Below are positions 18,243 to 26,760 of a DNA stretch of 52,536 nucleotides, one piece after another; positions within the stretch are counted from its first letter, which is position 1, and each line of letters opens with the position of its first letter. The stretch spans positions 1 through 52,536 of the forward strand of contig CACPJJ010000008.1 of NCBI GenBank assembly GCA_902634305.1, written 5' to 3'. The DNA is from an uncultured Pelagibacteraceae bacterium. GTDB taxonomy: Bacteria > Pseudomonadota > Alphaproteobacteria > Pelagibacterales > Pelagibacteraceae. A program made the translations under genes and the position numbers. The notes under the pieces were generated by a model. The model did not search any database, was not told where the DNA came from, and saw nothing but the letters and a program-made list of their open reading frames with translations.

Positions 18243-20621
18243 ATGGCAAGTTTAGTAGGATCGAGAGTTGAAAGAAAAGAAGACAAAAGATTTTTGACAG
18301 GTAAGGGCAGATATACTTCTGATATTAATATTGCTAACCAAACATATGCCATATTTATTAGATCACCACACGCAAGAGCAAAAATAAAAAAAATTGATAC
18401 CTCTAAAGCACTTAAATCTTCAGGAGTAGTAGAAATTTTAACAGGAGAACATATAGCGCAAGACAAAATTGGAGGTTTAATAGCTGGATGGGCTATTAGA
18501 AGTGAAGATGGTTCAGAAATGAAATGTCCTGCAAACCCACCATTAGCAAAAGATAGTGTAAATTTTGTTGGAGATCCTGTAGCTGTAGTTTTTGCTGAAA
18601 CTTTAGATGAGGCCAGAGCAGCAGCCGAATTAGTAAAAGTTGATTATAAAGTTTTAAAGGCAGTTTCTAATTTAGGTGAAGCAATGAATAGCGAAGCAAT
18701 ACATGATGGTATAGATAAAAATCTTTGTTATGACTGGCTCCTTGGTGATAGACAAAAAACTAAAGAAGCATTTGATAAAGCAGATAAGATAATAAAATTA
18801 GATATTGTAAATAATAGACTTATTCCAAATGCAATGGAGCCAAGAGCTTGTGTAATAGATTATAACACAGCTTCAGAAGAAATAACTTGTTACACTACAA
18901 GCCAAAATCCACATTTATCAAGATTGATTATGTCTGCTTTTGGAGGTGTTGCTCCTGAAAATAAATTAAGAGTAGTTGCACCAGATGTAGGTGGGGGATT
19001 TGGATCAAAAATTAATCTTTATAACGAAGAAATAGTTTGTAGCTGGGCTTCAAAAAAAATAGAGAGACCTATTAAATGGGTAGCTGAAAGAACAGAGTCT
19101 TTTTTAACAGATACTCACGGAAGAGATCATATTACTCATGCAGAATTAGCGGTTACTAACGATGGTAAGTTTTTAGGGTTTAAAAATGAAACAATTGCAA
19201 ACCTTGGAGCATATGCAAGAGTATTCGGAACTGTAACTCCAACATATTTATTTGGACCATGTGCAACAGGCGTTTATATAATGCCAGCTGCATATTCTAA
19301 TGTTAAAGCAGTTTATACAAATACTGCACCAGTAGATGCTTATAGAGGAGCAGGGAGACCAGAAGCTACTTATACTATTGAAAGAATTGTAGACAAGGCT
19401 GCAATGGAATTAGGTATGGATCCAATTGAAATAAGAATGAAAAATTTTCCTACAGAATTTCCATTTAAACAAACTTTAGTTCACCAAATAGATTCAGGTG
19501 ATTATGTTGCTGGATTAAATAAAGCAAAAGAAATGGCAGATTATGATGGGTTTTCAACTAGAAAAAAAGAATCTGAGTCAAAAGGTAAACTTAGAGGTAT
19601 AGGAGTTACCTCTTATTTTGAAGCATGTGGTATTGCACCGTCACCTGTAGTGATGATGTTAGGATGTGGAGTAGGTTTATGGGAGTCTGCTGAAGTAAGA
19701 TTTAATCCAACAGGACAAGTTACTGTTTATACTGGTTCTCATAGTCATGGACAAAGTCACCAAACTACATTTGCGCAAATTGCTGCTGATGAATTAGGTG
19801 TTCCAATTGAAAATATTGACGTTGTTCATGGCGATACTGACAAAGGTACATTTGGTATGGGAACATATGGTTCAAGATCTTTAACTGTTGGAGGAATAGC
19901 AATAGTTAATGCGTGCAAAAAAATAGTTAATAAAGGAAAAAGAATTGCTGCCAAAATGCTTGAAGCAAGCCCTGATGAAGTTGATTTTAAAAATGGAGAA
20001 TTTGTTGTTGCAAAATCAAATAAAAAGAAAACAATTGGAGAAGTTGCTTTTGCAAGTTATCTTCCCGGAGTAAGAGACGAAGTTAAATCACCTTTACCAG
20101 AAGGAGATGAACCAGGACTGATTGAATCTTCTTTTTTTGATCCAGCTAATTTCTCTTTTCCAGCAGGATCTCATATTTGTGAAGTTGAAATAGATCCTGA
20201 AACAGGTCATGTAAAACTTGATAAATACACAGCAGTTGATGATTTTGGAACTATAGTGAACCCACTAATTGTTGAAGGCCAAGTTCATGGTGGATTGGCT
20301 CAAGGAATTGGCCAAGCTTTATATGAGAATGCTCAATATGACGATTCTGGTCAGCTGATAACAGCTTCTTACATGGATTATACAATGCCAAGAGCTGATG
20401 ATCTTCCAGACTTTAATTTAGGATTTACTTGTACAAAGGCTACTACTAATCCATTAGGAGTTAAAGGATGTGGAGAAGCAGGAACTATAGCTGCAACACC
20501 AACAGTAATGAACGCAGTTATTAATGCTTTGGGTGGAAAAGAAATTTCTTTACCTGCAACAGCAGAAAAAGTTTGGAAAGCATGTAAAGAAATGAAAAAA
20601 ACTAATGCTGAGGCGGCTTAA
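18243..20621 (+). CDS. coxL: Mo-hydroxylase catalytic subunit, form II CoxL-type
   Basis: Large molybdenum-cytosine-dinucleotide subunit of the xanthine dehydrogenase superfamily, 792 residues. N-terminal VGSRVERKEDKRFLTGKGRY fits CoxL. The decisive loop is A366-Y-R-G-A-G-R372, the form II version; form I (true CO dehydrogenase) has AYXCSFR with the selenium/sulfur-carrying cysteine. Mo-site GGGFGSK near 250 and the catalytic glutamate in GVKGCGEAG near 745 are present. Form II enzymes are mostly uncharacterised; an aldehyde, heterocycle or other hydroxylation substrate is as likely as CO. Confidence 0.93.
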   Translation: MASLVGSRVERKEDKRFLTGKGRYTSDINIANQTYAIFIRSPHARAKIKKIDTSKALKSSGVVEILTGEHIAQDKIGGLIAGWAIRSEDGSEMKCPANPPLAKDSVNFVGDPVAVVFAETLDEARAAAELVKVDYKVLKAVSNLGEAMNSEAIHDGIDKNLCYDWLLGDRQKTKEAFDKADKIIKLDIVNNRLIPNAMEPRACVIDYNTASEEITCYTTSQNPHLSRLIMSAFGGVAPENKLRVVAPDVGGGFGSKINLYNEEIVCSWASKKIERPIKWVAERTESFLTDTHGRDHITHAELAVTNDGKFLGFKNETIANLGAYARVFGTVTPTYLFGPCATGVYIMPAAYSNVKAVYTNTAPVDAYRGAGRPEATYTIERIVDKAAMELGMDPIEIRMKNFPTEFPFKQTLVHQIDSGDYVAGLNKAKEMADYDGFSTRKKESESKGKLRGIGVTSYFEACGIAPSPVVMMLGCGVGLWESAEVRFNPTGQVTVYTGSHSHGQSHQTTFAQIAADELGVPIENIDVVHGDTDKGTFGMGTYGSRSLTVGGIAIVNACKKIVNKGKRIAAKMLEASPDEVDFKNGEFVVAKSNKKKTIGEVAFASYLPGVRDEVKSPLPEGDEPGLIESSFFDPANFSFPAGSHICEVEIDPETGHVKLDKYTAVDDFGTIVNPLIVEGQVHGGLAQGIGQALYENAQYDDSGQLITASYMDYTMPRADDLPDFNLGFTCTKATTNPLGVKGCGEAGTIAATPTVMNAVINALGGKEISLPATAEKVWKACKEMKKTNAEAA

Positions 20622-20629
20622 AGGAAATT

Positions 20630-21415
20630 ATGAAAACATTTAATTATCATTCTGCAAAAGATGTAAAAGAAGCATCAAAGCTAGCATCCTCTAATTCAGC
20701 CTTTTTAGCTGGAGGAATGACAACAATACCTTCAATGAAATTAGGTTTAGCTTCTTATAAAGATATTATAGATATTAAAAGAATAAAAAAACTAACAGGA
20801 ATTAAAGTATCTGGAAAAACAGTTACAATAGGAGCAACAACAAAACATTCTGAAGTAGCAAGTTCAAAAGATGTTAAAAAAGCAATTCCTTCATTAGCAG
20901 CCCTTGCAGAAGGTATTGGTGATCCACAAGTAAGAAATAGAGGTACGATTGGTGGTTCAATAGCAAATAATGATCCTGCTGCAGATTATCCTTCAGCATG
21001 TATTGCTTTAAATGCAACCATACATACAAATAACCGTTCAATTGATGCAGAAAAATTCTTTAGAGGGATGTTTGAAACTTGTCTTAAGAGCACTGAAGTT
21101 ATAGAGACAATTGAATTTTCAATACCTGAAAAATCAAGTTATCAAAAATTACCAAACCCAGCTTCGCGATATGCCATAATAGGTGTTTATGTTGCAAAAC
21201 ATAAAACAGGAATAAACGTTGGAGTAACTGGAGCTAAGTCATGTGTATATAATGATAAAGATTTAGCAGGGGCATTAACTAAGAATTTTTCTTCATCAGC
21301 CATAGATAGTGTTAAAATTTCTTCATCAGGAATGAACTCAGATATTCATGCTTCTTCAGATTATAGAGCAAATATGGTGAAAGCTTTTGCTAAAAAAGCT
21401 GTTGATGCTTGCTAA
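20630..21415 (+). CDS. coxM: Mo-hydroxylase FAD-binding subunit (CoxM-type)
   Basis: Medium subunit that holds FAD and passes electrons to an acceptor. The FAD-binding motifs are FLAGGMTTIPSMKLG (residues 24-38) and IGDPQVRNRGTIGGSIANND near 95-115; C-terminal CO-dehydrogenase flavoprotein domain is recognisable but short. 261 residues is slightly under the usual 280-290. It starts 8 bases after coxL, in the same order as in Oligotropha-like L-last or S-L-M variants. Confidence 0.93.
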   Translation: MKTFNYHSAKDVKEASKLASSNSAFLAGGMTTIPSMKLGLASYKDIIDIKRIKKLTGIKVSGKTVTIGATTKHSEVASSKDVKKAIPSLAALAEGIGDPQVRNRGTIGGSIANNDPAADYPSACIALNATIHTNNRSIDAEKFFRGMFETCLKSTEVIETIEFSIPEKSSYQKLPNPASRYAIIGVYVAKHKTGINVGVTGAKSCVYNDKDLAGALTKNFSSSAIDSVKISSSGMNSDIHASSDYRANMVKAFAKKAVDAC

Positions 21416-21445
21416 ATATTTCTTTCAGTAATACCTTTACATCTA

Positions 21446-21775
21446 ATGAAAAATTCATTTGATGAAAAAATCTTAGAAGAAGCAAATGATTGGTTAAATG
21501 CTAACCAAAAAGTTGTTCTTGCTACAGTAATTCAAACTTGGGGTTCATCACCTAGACAAGTCGGAAGCAGAATGATTGTTAATGAAACAGGAGATTTTTC
21601 AGGCTCTGTTTCTGGTGGATGTGTAGAGTCTGCAGTAGTAAGAGAATGCATTGGTTTAATTAAAGACAATAAACCATGTAAAAAAATTGAATTTAAAGTT
21701 TCAAATGAAAGTGCCTGGGAAGTTGGGCTTGCATGTGGTGGCGAAATAGCAGTTTATCTAGAGCAGATAAATTAA
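21446..21775 (+). CDS. XdhC/CoxI maturation factor, N-terminal half as a separate protein
   Basis: A 109-residue protein matching only the first XdhC_CoxI domain: TWGSSPRQVGSRMIV near 31, FSGSVSGGCVES near 50 and GLACGGEI near 92. In most bacteria this domain is fused to a C-terminal Rossmann domain; here the latter is a separate gene 139 bases on. XdhC/CoxI binds molybdenum cofactor, shields its sulfurated form and loads it onto the enzyme. Its position just after coxM supports that role. The ORF ends cleanly, with no sign of frameshift. Confidence 0.87.
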   Translation: MKNSFDEKILEEANDWLNANQKVVLATVIQTWGSSPRQVGSRMIVNETGDFSGSVSGGCVESAVVRECIGLIKDNKPCKKIEFKVSNESAWEVGLACGGEIAVYLEQIN

Positions 21776-21779
21776 ATTT

Positions 21780-21914
21780 ATGATTGAGATACATAAAAAA
21801 TATATAGAATGGTGGAAAAAAAATCTTAATCTTTCAGATTATGCAGTGCTTTGGATAACGTTTATTAAAGGCTTAATTATTGGACTTTTGATCTATCATT
21901 TTTTTATTATTTAA
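21780..21914 (+). CDS. 44-residue single-span membrane peptide between the two CoxI halves
   Basis: A short ORF that fills the gap between the XdhC-N and XdhC-C genes exactly: ATG at 21780 is 4 bases after the upstream stop, and its own TAA is directly followed by the next ATG at 21915. The N-terminal 20 residues are polar (IHKKYIEWWKKNLNLSDYA), followed by a hydrophobic helix from about residue 21 to 44 with WITFIKGLIIGLLIYHFF. I do not recognise a family. Tight packing on both sides makes a real gene likely; function could be a membrane tether for the maturation factor, which is a guess. Confidence 0.6.
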   Translation: MIEIHKKYIEWWKKNLNLSDYAVLWITFIKGLIIGLLIYHFFII

Positions 21915-22595
21915 ATGAAACACTCTCAACTTAAGGAAATAATCAAAAAAAAGGCTTCAAAGATAGAATTTGCAATTGTAACTAACCTTGAAAATGGTTT
22001 GAGCGAAATATATGAACCTGGAAAATCATTAAGCAAAGAATTTGAAATTCATAAAGAACAAATTGACAATTTTTTTAAATTAAAAAAAAATGGAGTAATA
22101 GAAAATACTGAAATTTTTATTGAAACATATATTAGACCTATAAAAGTTATTATTGTAGGTGCAGTTCATATAGCTCAATATCTGGTAGATTTTGCAAAAA
22201 GCTTGAACTTTGAAATTTCCATTATAGATCCTCGCGGCTATTTTGCTTCTGAACAAAGATTTCCTGATATGAAAATTATCAATAAATGGCCAGATGAAGC
22301 TTTTAAAGAAATAGAAACAAATGGAAATTGTGCACTAATTGCATTAACTCACGATCCTAAAATAGACGATCCAGCATTACAACATGCTCTTAATAAAAAA
22401 TTTTATTACATAGGTGCGTTAGGTAGTAAAAAAACTCATGAAAACAGATGTCAAAGGTTAAAAGAAGCAGGATTTAATAGTGACCAAATTAATTCAATAA
22501 ATGGTCCAATTGGTATTAAACTAGGTGGAAGATCAGCTCCAGAGATAGCACTATCTATTATTGCACAATTAGTATCAGAAACTTATAAAAAATAG
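21915..22595 (+). CDS. XdhC/CoxI maturation factor, C-terminal Rossmann half
   Basis: A 226-residue protein with a short N-terminal region and the XdhC C-terminal Rossmann domain from about residue 75: KVIIVGAVHIAQYLVDFAKS (nucleotide-binding glycine loop replaced by GAVHIA), IDPRGYFAS, ALTHDPKIDDPAL, YIGALGSKKTHENR and the closing GRSAPEIALSI. All are standard XdhC_C motifs. Together with the N-terminal protein two genes upstream it would form a complete CoxI. It adjoins the 44-residue gene without a gap and is followed directly by yjbQ. Confidence 0.88.
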   Translation: MKHSQLKEIIKKKASKIEFAIVTNLENGLSEIYEPGKSLSKEFEIHKEQIDNFFKLKKNGVIENTEIFIETYIRPIKVIIVGAVHIAQYLVDFAKSLNFEISIIDPRGYFASEQRFPDMKIINKWPDEAFKEIETNGNCALIALTHDPKIDDPALQHALNKKFYYIGALGSKKTHENRCQRLKEAGFNSDQINSINGPIGIKLGGRSAPEIALSIIAQLVSETYKK

Positions 22596-23015
22596 ATGCA
22601 ACAAGTATTTGAAGAAATAAAAATTAATACTGGAGGACAAGGCTTTTATAATTTTACTGAAAATACTTTAAATTGGATTGATAAACAAAAAATTCGAAAC
22701 GGTATTTTAAATATTAATATATTACACACTAGCGCTTCATTAGTAATTCAGGAAAATGCAGATTCAGATGTATTATATGACCTTAAAAATTTTTTTCATA
22801 AACTAGTACCAATGGATCAAAAATTATACAAACATACCACTGAAGGAAAAGATGATATGCCAGCCCATATAAAATCTGCGCTTACTAATAATCAATTAAC
22901 TTTAAGTTTAAAAAATAAAAAATTAATTCTTGGAACTTGGCAAGGTCTTTATTTGTTTGAACATAGGCTTGAAAACCAAACAAGAATTTTATCCCATCAT
23001 TTAATTGGAGATTAA
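22596..23015 (+). CDS. yjbQ: YjbQ / UPF0047 family protein
   Basis: A 139-residue UPF0047 protein. Hallmarks are LHTSASLVIQENAD near 46-60, HTTEGKDDMPAHIKS near 84-98 and LGTWQGLYLFEHR near 110-122. The E. coli member shows secondary thiamine-phosphate-synthase activity, though the physiological role is unsettled. ATG follows the XdhC-C stop without a gap and the MocA gene starts 3 bases on, so it is embedded in the Mo-hydroxylase operon. No known link between YjbQ and molybdenum enzymes; position is the notable point. Confidence 0.88.
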   Translation: MQQVFEEIKINTGGQGFYNFTENTLNWIDKQKIRNGILNINILHTSASLVIQENADSDVLYDLKNFFHKLVPMDQKLYKHTTEGKDDMPAHIKSALTNNQLTLSLKNKKLILGTWQGLYLFEHRLENQTRILSHHLIGD

Positions 23016-23018
23016 AAA

Positions 23019-23591
23019 ATGATTAAAGCTATTTTATTAGCTGCAGGCAAATCTAAAAGGCTTAAAAGTGAAAATAAATTAATTAAAAAGTTTAAAAATA
23101 AAGCATTAATTAATCATTCATTACAAGCATTATTAAAGAGTAAAGTAGATAAAATTATCATCGTTCTTGGTTATCAGAATAGAGAAGTAAGAAAAGTGAT
23201 TAACAAAAGTAAAAAAAATATTTTTGTATTAAACAAAAAATTTAGATTAGGAATGTCATCTTCAATTAATATCGGTTTAAAAAAAATTTCAAAAAAAGAT
23301 AAAGGGTTTATAATTGTTCAGTCTGACATGCCATTTATAAAGACTTCAGATATTAATAAAATATATAATTCAATATCTAAAAAAAGATATTTAGTCCACG
23401 CATTAAAATTTAAGAATAAAATTGGTAATCCAATAGGTTTTGATAGCTCAGTATTAACTAAATTTAAAAAAATGAAAGGTGATGTTGGAGCCAAGTTTAT
23501 GGTCAAAAGATTAAAAAATAATACTAATTTTATAAAAGTTTTAAGTAAAAGAGTTTTTAAAGATTTAGATTTGAGAAAAGATTTTAATTAG
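23019..23591 (+). CDS. mocA: MocA-type molybdopterin cytidylyltransferase
   Basis: A 190-residue nucleotidyltransferase of the MobA/MocA fold: N-terminal ILLAAGKSKRLKSENK (residues 5-20) is the dinucleotide-binding signature; VQSDMPFI (about 104) is the metal-binding Asp; GNPIGFD and KGDVGAKFM are typical of MocA/CoxI-associated members. Such enzymes add CMP to molybdopterin for xanthine-dehydrogenase-family proteins, so it would make the cytosine dinucleotide form CoxL needs. GlmU-like or other NTP transferases are less likely. Its last 8 bases overlap moaE. Confidence 0.87.
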   Translation: MIKAILLAAGKSKRLKSENKLIKKFKNKALINHSLQALLKSKVDKIIIVLGYQNREVRKVINKSKKNIFVLNKKFRLGMSSSINIGLKKISKKDKGFIIVQSDMPFIKTSDINKIYNSISKKRYLVHALKFKNKIGNPIGFDSSVLTKFKKMKGDVGAKFMVKRLKNNTNFIKVLSKRVFKDLDLRKDFN

Positions 23592-24030
23592 CTTGGATAG
23601 GATTTCCTTTTAACCATTCACTTTCTTCATTTTCATAATGTTCTTTTTTCCAAATTGGAGATCTTTTCTTAATTTCTTCAATTATGTATCTAGAAATAAT
23701 ATATGTCTCCGCTCTGTGAGGACAAGCAACTGCAATAATAATACTTATTTCTCCTAGTCCCAAATATCCTTTTACATGTTCTATATAAACTGCTTTGTCT
23801 TTAATTTTTAATTTTTGGTCAACATCATTATAAATTTCCTTAAAACTTTTAATCACCATTGCATCATGGCTATCGTAAGTAATTCCTGTTACTTTTTTAT
23901 TATCATTATTTTCTCTAACAGTTCCTTTAAAAATTAATGAAGCTCCAAATTTAGATGAAGATATAAAATCTTCAGCTTTATTAACTTCTATTTTTTCTTT
24001 TTTAATATCTATTATTTTTGCATGAAACAT
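23584..24030 (-). CDS. moaE: molybdopterin synthase catalytic subunit
   Basis: Large subunit of molybdopterin synthase, adds the two sulfurs to precursor Z. 148 residues. Diagnostic are GASLIFKGTVREN near 30-42, YDSHDAMVIKSFKEI, the VAVACPHRAETYII segment near 100 and PIWKKEHYENEESEW with the catalytic lysines. It overlaps moaD by 1 base (TAATG) and the convergent mocA by 8 bases. Last gene of a moaA-C-D-E operon. Confidence 0.95.
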   Translation of the reverse strand: MFHAKIIDIKKEKIEVNKAEDFISSSKFGASLIFKGTVRENNDNKKVTGITYDSHDAMVIKSFKEIYNDVDQKLKIKDKAVYIEHVKGYLGLGEISIIIAVACPHRAETYIISRYIIEEIKKRSPIWKKEHYENEESEWLKGNPIQAN

Positions 24031-24299
24031 TAGCCGCCTCCAATAGGGGGAATAATTCCAATTTTTTGATCTTTTGTAATTTTATAATCTTCGGAAATAA
24101 TATTATTATCTTCTGAACAGAAAGCTGAGGTTTCAATTATTTTTTTATAATTTTCATTTCCTTTAAACTTTTCATCAACATAATTAATAATTTTTTTCTT
24201 TAAATCTTTAATTGAAATCTTTTTTTCAATATTAAATTCTAAAAAATCTTTATCACTTAAATCTTTACTTGCTCCAAAAAGCTCAAGCTTAACTTTCAT
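24030..24299 (-). CDS. moaD: molybdopterin synthase sulfur carrier
   Basis: Ubiquitin-fold carrier, 89 residues, ending in the required Gly-Gly-type tail (PPIGGG, here three glycines), which is thiocarboxylated and donates sulfur within MoaDE. N-terminal MKVKLELFGASKDL is typical of MoaD/ThiS. It is next to moaC by 2 bases and overlaps moaE by 1. The symbol depends on this context, as ThiS-like proteins are similar in length. Confidence 0.92.
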   Translation of the reverse strand: MKVKLELFGASKDLSDKDFLEFNIEKKISIKDLKKKIINYVDEKFKGNENYKKIIETSAFCSEDNNIISEDYKITKDQKIGIIPPIGGG

Positions 24300-24301
24300 A
24301 A

Positions 24302-24847
24302 TTAAAAAATATTTTCTAAAAATTTAGGAAGTCCATCTGGATTTGTCCATAATCCACTTTTGCCACCTTCTTTAATTAACAATTTAACATTATCAATTTT
24401 TAGATGTGGATTTATAATTTTACTTAGGTCGTAAATTGTAATCAGTGCCGTATTAACTCCCATAATTGCTTCCATCTCAACACCTGTTTTTGCAACTGCC
24501 GAAACAACACAAAATACTTCTAAAGAAGAATCTTCTTCGTGCATAATAATTTTAGTTGCAGTGTGATCTATTGGAAGAGGATGACATAAGGGAATTAATT
24601 CACTTGTTTTTTTTACACCTAAAACAGCCGAAACTTCTGCTAGAGTTATTGGATCTCCCTTAGGCATTTCTTTATTTTTAATCATATTAAAAACTTCTTT
24701 ACCAACATAAATTTTTCCTGATGCAAGAGCTCTTCTAAATGTTTCTTTTTTTGAGGAAACATCAACCATATTAAATGAATTTTTTTTAAAAATATCTTTT
24801 GCCCAATCTTTTAATTCTTCTTGATTTACTATTTTTAATTTAGTCAA
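24302..24847 (-). CDS. moaC: cyclic pyranopterin monophosphate synthase
   Basis: Works with MoaA to turn GTP into cyclic pyranopterin monophosphate. It has NMVDVSSKKETFRRALASG in the first 45 residues, ELIPLCHPLPID near 87-98, a VEMEAIMGVNTALITIYDL segment and a final KEGGKSG. 181 residues is about 20 longer than typical MoaC, owing to an extra N-terminal KLKIVNQEELKDWAKDIF. Directly adjoins moaA. Confidence 0.95.
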   Translation of the reverse strand: MTKLKIVNQEELKDWAKDIFKKNSFNMVDVSSKKETFRRALASGKIYVGKEVFNMIKNKEMPKGDPITLAEVSAVLGVKKTSELIPLCHPLPIDHTATKIIMHEEDSSLEVFCVVSAVAKTGVEMEAIMGVNTALITIYDLSKIINPHLKIDNVKLLIKEGGKSGLWTNPDGLPKFLENIF

Positions 24848-25834
24848 TTATCCTCCTGTTTTAGATAAATTTTTAGTTGAACCTGTATCTCCAAGTTCTA
24901 AATAATGCGACTCTTTTTTAAACTGCATTTGTTTTAATATAAGGTCTTTTAACTCGTTAAGTTGATCGTCTTTTTGTAATAAATGTCTTACACTTATTCC
25001 AGTATTTCCAAATAAACAAAGTCTCAAATCTCCTCTAGAAGTAATCCTTAGACGATTACAAGTTTTACAAAAATCTTTTGAATAAGGAGCAATTATTCCA
25101 AATTTACCTTTATATCCAGGGTTTATATAATTTAGTGATGGACCAGCATCTTTTCCTAAGGTTTGATAGATCCAATTATTTTCATTTAAATAATTCTTAA
25201 ATATCTTAGATGATGCATGATATTTTTTAAAATATTCTAAATTATCACCTGTTTGCATTAGTTCTATATATCTAAAATCTATTTTGTTATTTTGAATAAA
25301 TTTTGACCATGTATCAAAGTCTTTTTCCGATGAATTAATACCATTTAGTAGAACAGCATTAATTTTTATATTTTCAAAACCTAATTCTTGTAAATTTTTT
25401 ATTCCTTCTAAAATTTCTGGCAACCTGTCATGCCCAGTAACATTTTTAAAAGTTTCACGGTTAAGACTATCTATACTTATGTTTATTCCATTTAAACCAC
25501 TATCAGCTAATAGCTTTGCTTTTTTATCTAAATGATAGCCATTTGTTGTAATTACAACTTTTTTTATTCCAGAATCTACTTTTAAAACTTTAATAATTTC
25601 AAAAAAATCTTTTCTTACAGTTGGCTCACCACCTGTAATTCTAATTTTATTAACTCCTAATTCGGAGAAGCATTTTGCAAGACGTTTTATTTCATCAAGA
25701 TGAAGAAATTTTCTATTATCACTTTTATCGACTTGGTAGCCATTAGGTAAACAATAACCACATTTAAAATTACAAACATCTGTAATTGACATTCTTATAT
25801 AAGGAAATGTTCTACCAAAACTATCTTTAAGCAT
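24848..25834 (-). CDS. moaA: GTP 3',8-cyclase (radical SAM)
   Basis: First committed enzyme of molybdenum cofactor synthesis. The radical-SAM cluster motif is C21-x3-C25-x2-C28 (CNFKCGYC); the second cluster is in the C-terminal CKTCNRLRITSRGDLRLC. ITGGEPTVRKDF near 64 is also typical. The protein ends in Gly-Gly (KTGG), important for MoaA activity. 328 residues is normal. First gene of moaACDE; 50 bases separate it from the divergent PhyH gene, too short for a Moco riboswitch. Confidence 0.96.
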   Translation of the reverse strand: MLKDSFGRTFPYIRMSITDVCNFKCGYCLPNGYQVDKSDNRKFLHLDEIKRLAKCFSELGVNKIRITGGEPTVRKDFFEIIKVLKVDSGIKKVVITTNGYHLDKKAKLLADSGLNGINISIDSLNRETFKNVTGHDRLPEILEGIKNLQELGFENIKINAVLLNGINSSEKDFDTWSKFIQNNKIDFRYIELMQTGDNLEYFKKYHASSKIFKNYLNENNWIYQTLGKDAGPSLNYINPGYKGKFGIIAPYSKDFCKTCNRLRITSRGDLRLCLFGNTGISVRHLLQKDDQLNELKDLILKQMQFKKESHYLELGDTGSTKNLSKTGG

Positions 25835-25884
25835 TTTTATTTATTTTTTTTTAATTTAAGTTATCATAATTATTATATTATATC

Positions 25885-26721
25885 ATGAGCAAAATCCTTA
25901 CCAATGATGAGATAAATCAGTTCAAAAAAGATGGAGCTATATTTTTAAAAGGGAAATTTGATACTAGTTGGATAGAAAAACTTCAAAAAGGAATTAAAAA
26001 AGATATAAAAAATCCAAGTCCAAGATTTAAGTCTCATACTTTAGAAAAAGGTGCTCCAGCTTATTTAGAAGATTATTGGACTTGGCATTTAGTGCCTGAA
26101 TTTAAAGATTTTGTATTTAATTCACCTTATGCAAAAATAGCATCAGAGTTAATGTCAGCAAAAAAAATAAATCTTGTTATGGATAATTGGTTTTTAAGAG
26201 AAGGTGGTTCTAAATCAAAAACTCCTTTCCATCACGATGTTAGTTATTTTGATATGGAAGGTACAATGTGTGTACTTTGGCTACCGCTTCAACCAAGTAA
26301 AAAGGATGAGGGAGTTGCGTGGGTAAAAGGATCACATTTATGGAATAAATTGTTTTTGAGGGTTCTTTTTAAAGATGGTCACAAAATAGAAGGAGATGAA
26401 TGTATAATTAATGGAAAAAAATACGAAACTCCTCCAGATATTTTAGGAAATAAAGAGAAATATGAATTTTTAAATTGGGATTGTGATTTGGGAGACTGTG
26501 TAATTTTTGATATGAGAACACTACATGGTGCTCTTAGTCAATCTATACCAAACAAAACATTAAGTCGATATACATTAAGAGTAGCCAAAGAAGATGCAAA
26601 GATAAGTTATATTGGAGATTGGACTAGTTATAATTATAGAAAAGCTATGCAAGACGCTGGATATAAAAATGGGGATCCCCTAGGTGGTGAAATGTTTCCA
26701 ACTTTATATGAAACTAATTAA
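25885..26721 (+). CDS. phytanoyl-CoA dioxygenase (PhyH) family Fe(II)/2-oxoglutarate oxygenase
   Basis: A 278-residue soluble dioxygenase. Iron ligands fit H116-x-D118 (FHHDVS) and the distal H214 in RTLHGALSQS, with a candidate 2-oxoglutarate arginine in RYTLRV a little later. VAWVKGSHLW near 145 is a family motif. Members hydroxylate lipids, ectoine, phosphonates and other small molecules, and I cannot tell the substrate here. The gene is followed by a 10-bp hairpin and is alone on its transcript. Confidence 0.85.
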   Translation: MSKILTNDEINQFKKDGAIFLKGKFDTSWIEKLQKGIKKDIKNPSPRFKSHTLEKGAPAYLEDYWTWHLVPEFKDFVFNSPYAKIASELMSAKKINLVMDNWFLREGGSKSKTPFHHDVSYFDMEGTMCVLWLPLQPSKKDEGVAWVKGSHLWNKLFLRVLFKDGHKIEGDECIINGKKYETPPDILGNKEKYEFLNWDCDLGDCVIFDMRTLHGALSQSIPNKTLSRYTLRVAKEDAKISYIGDWTSYNYRKAMQDAGYKNGDPLGGEMFPTLYETN

Positions 26722-26747
26722 CTTCTAGCCCTTAAGACTAGAAGTTA
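26719..26747. terminator. bidirectional hairpin between PhyH and GYD genes
   Basis: A perfect 10-base inverted repeat TAACTTCTAG / CTAGAAGTTA (26719-26728 and 26738-26747) with a 9-base loop. The left arm includes the PhyH stop codon. It lies in the 39-base gap of a convergent pair. The following bases are A/T-rich but lack a pure T run, so it is a moderate terminator for either strand. Confidence 0.6.
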
Positions 26748-26760
26748 AATTTCTAAAAAT

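Noticed and set aside
18243..20621. True carbon monoxide dehydrogenase
   Set aside because: The active-site loop is AYRGAGR (form II) and lacks the cysteine of the form I AYXCSFR motif, so CO oxidation is not claimed.
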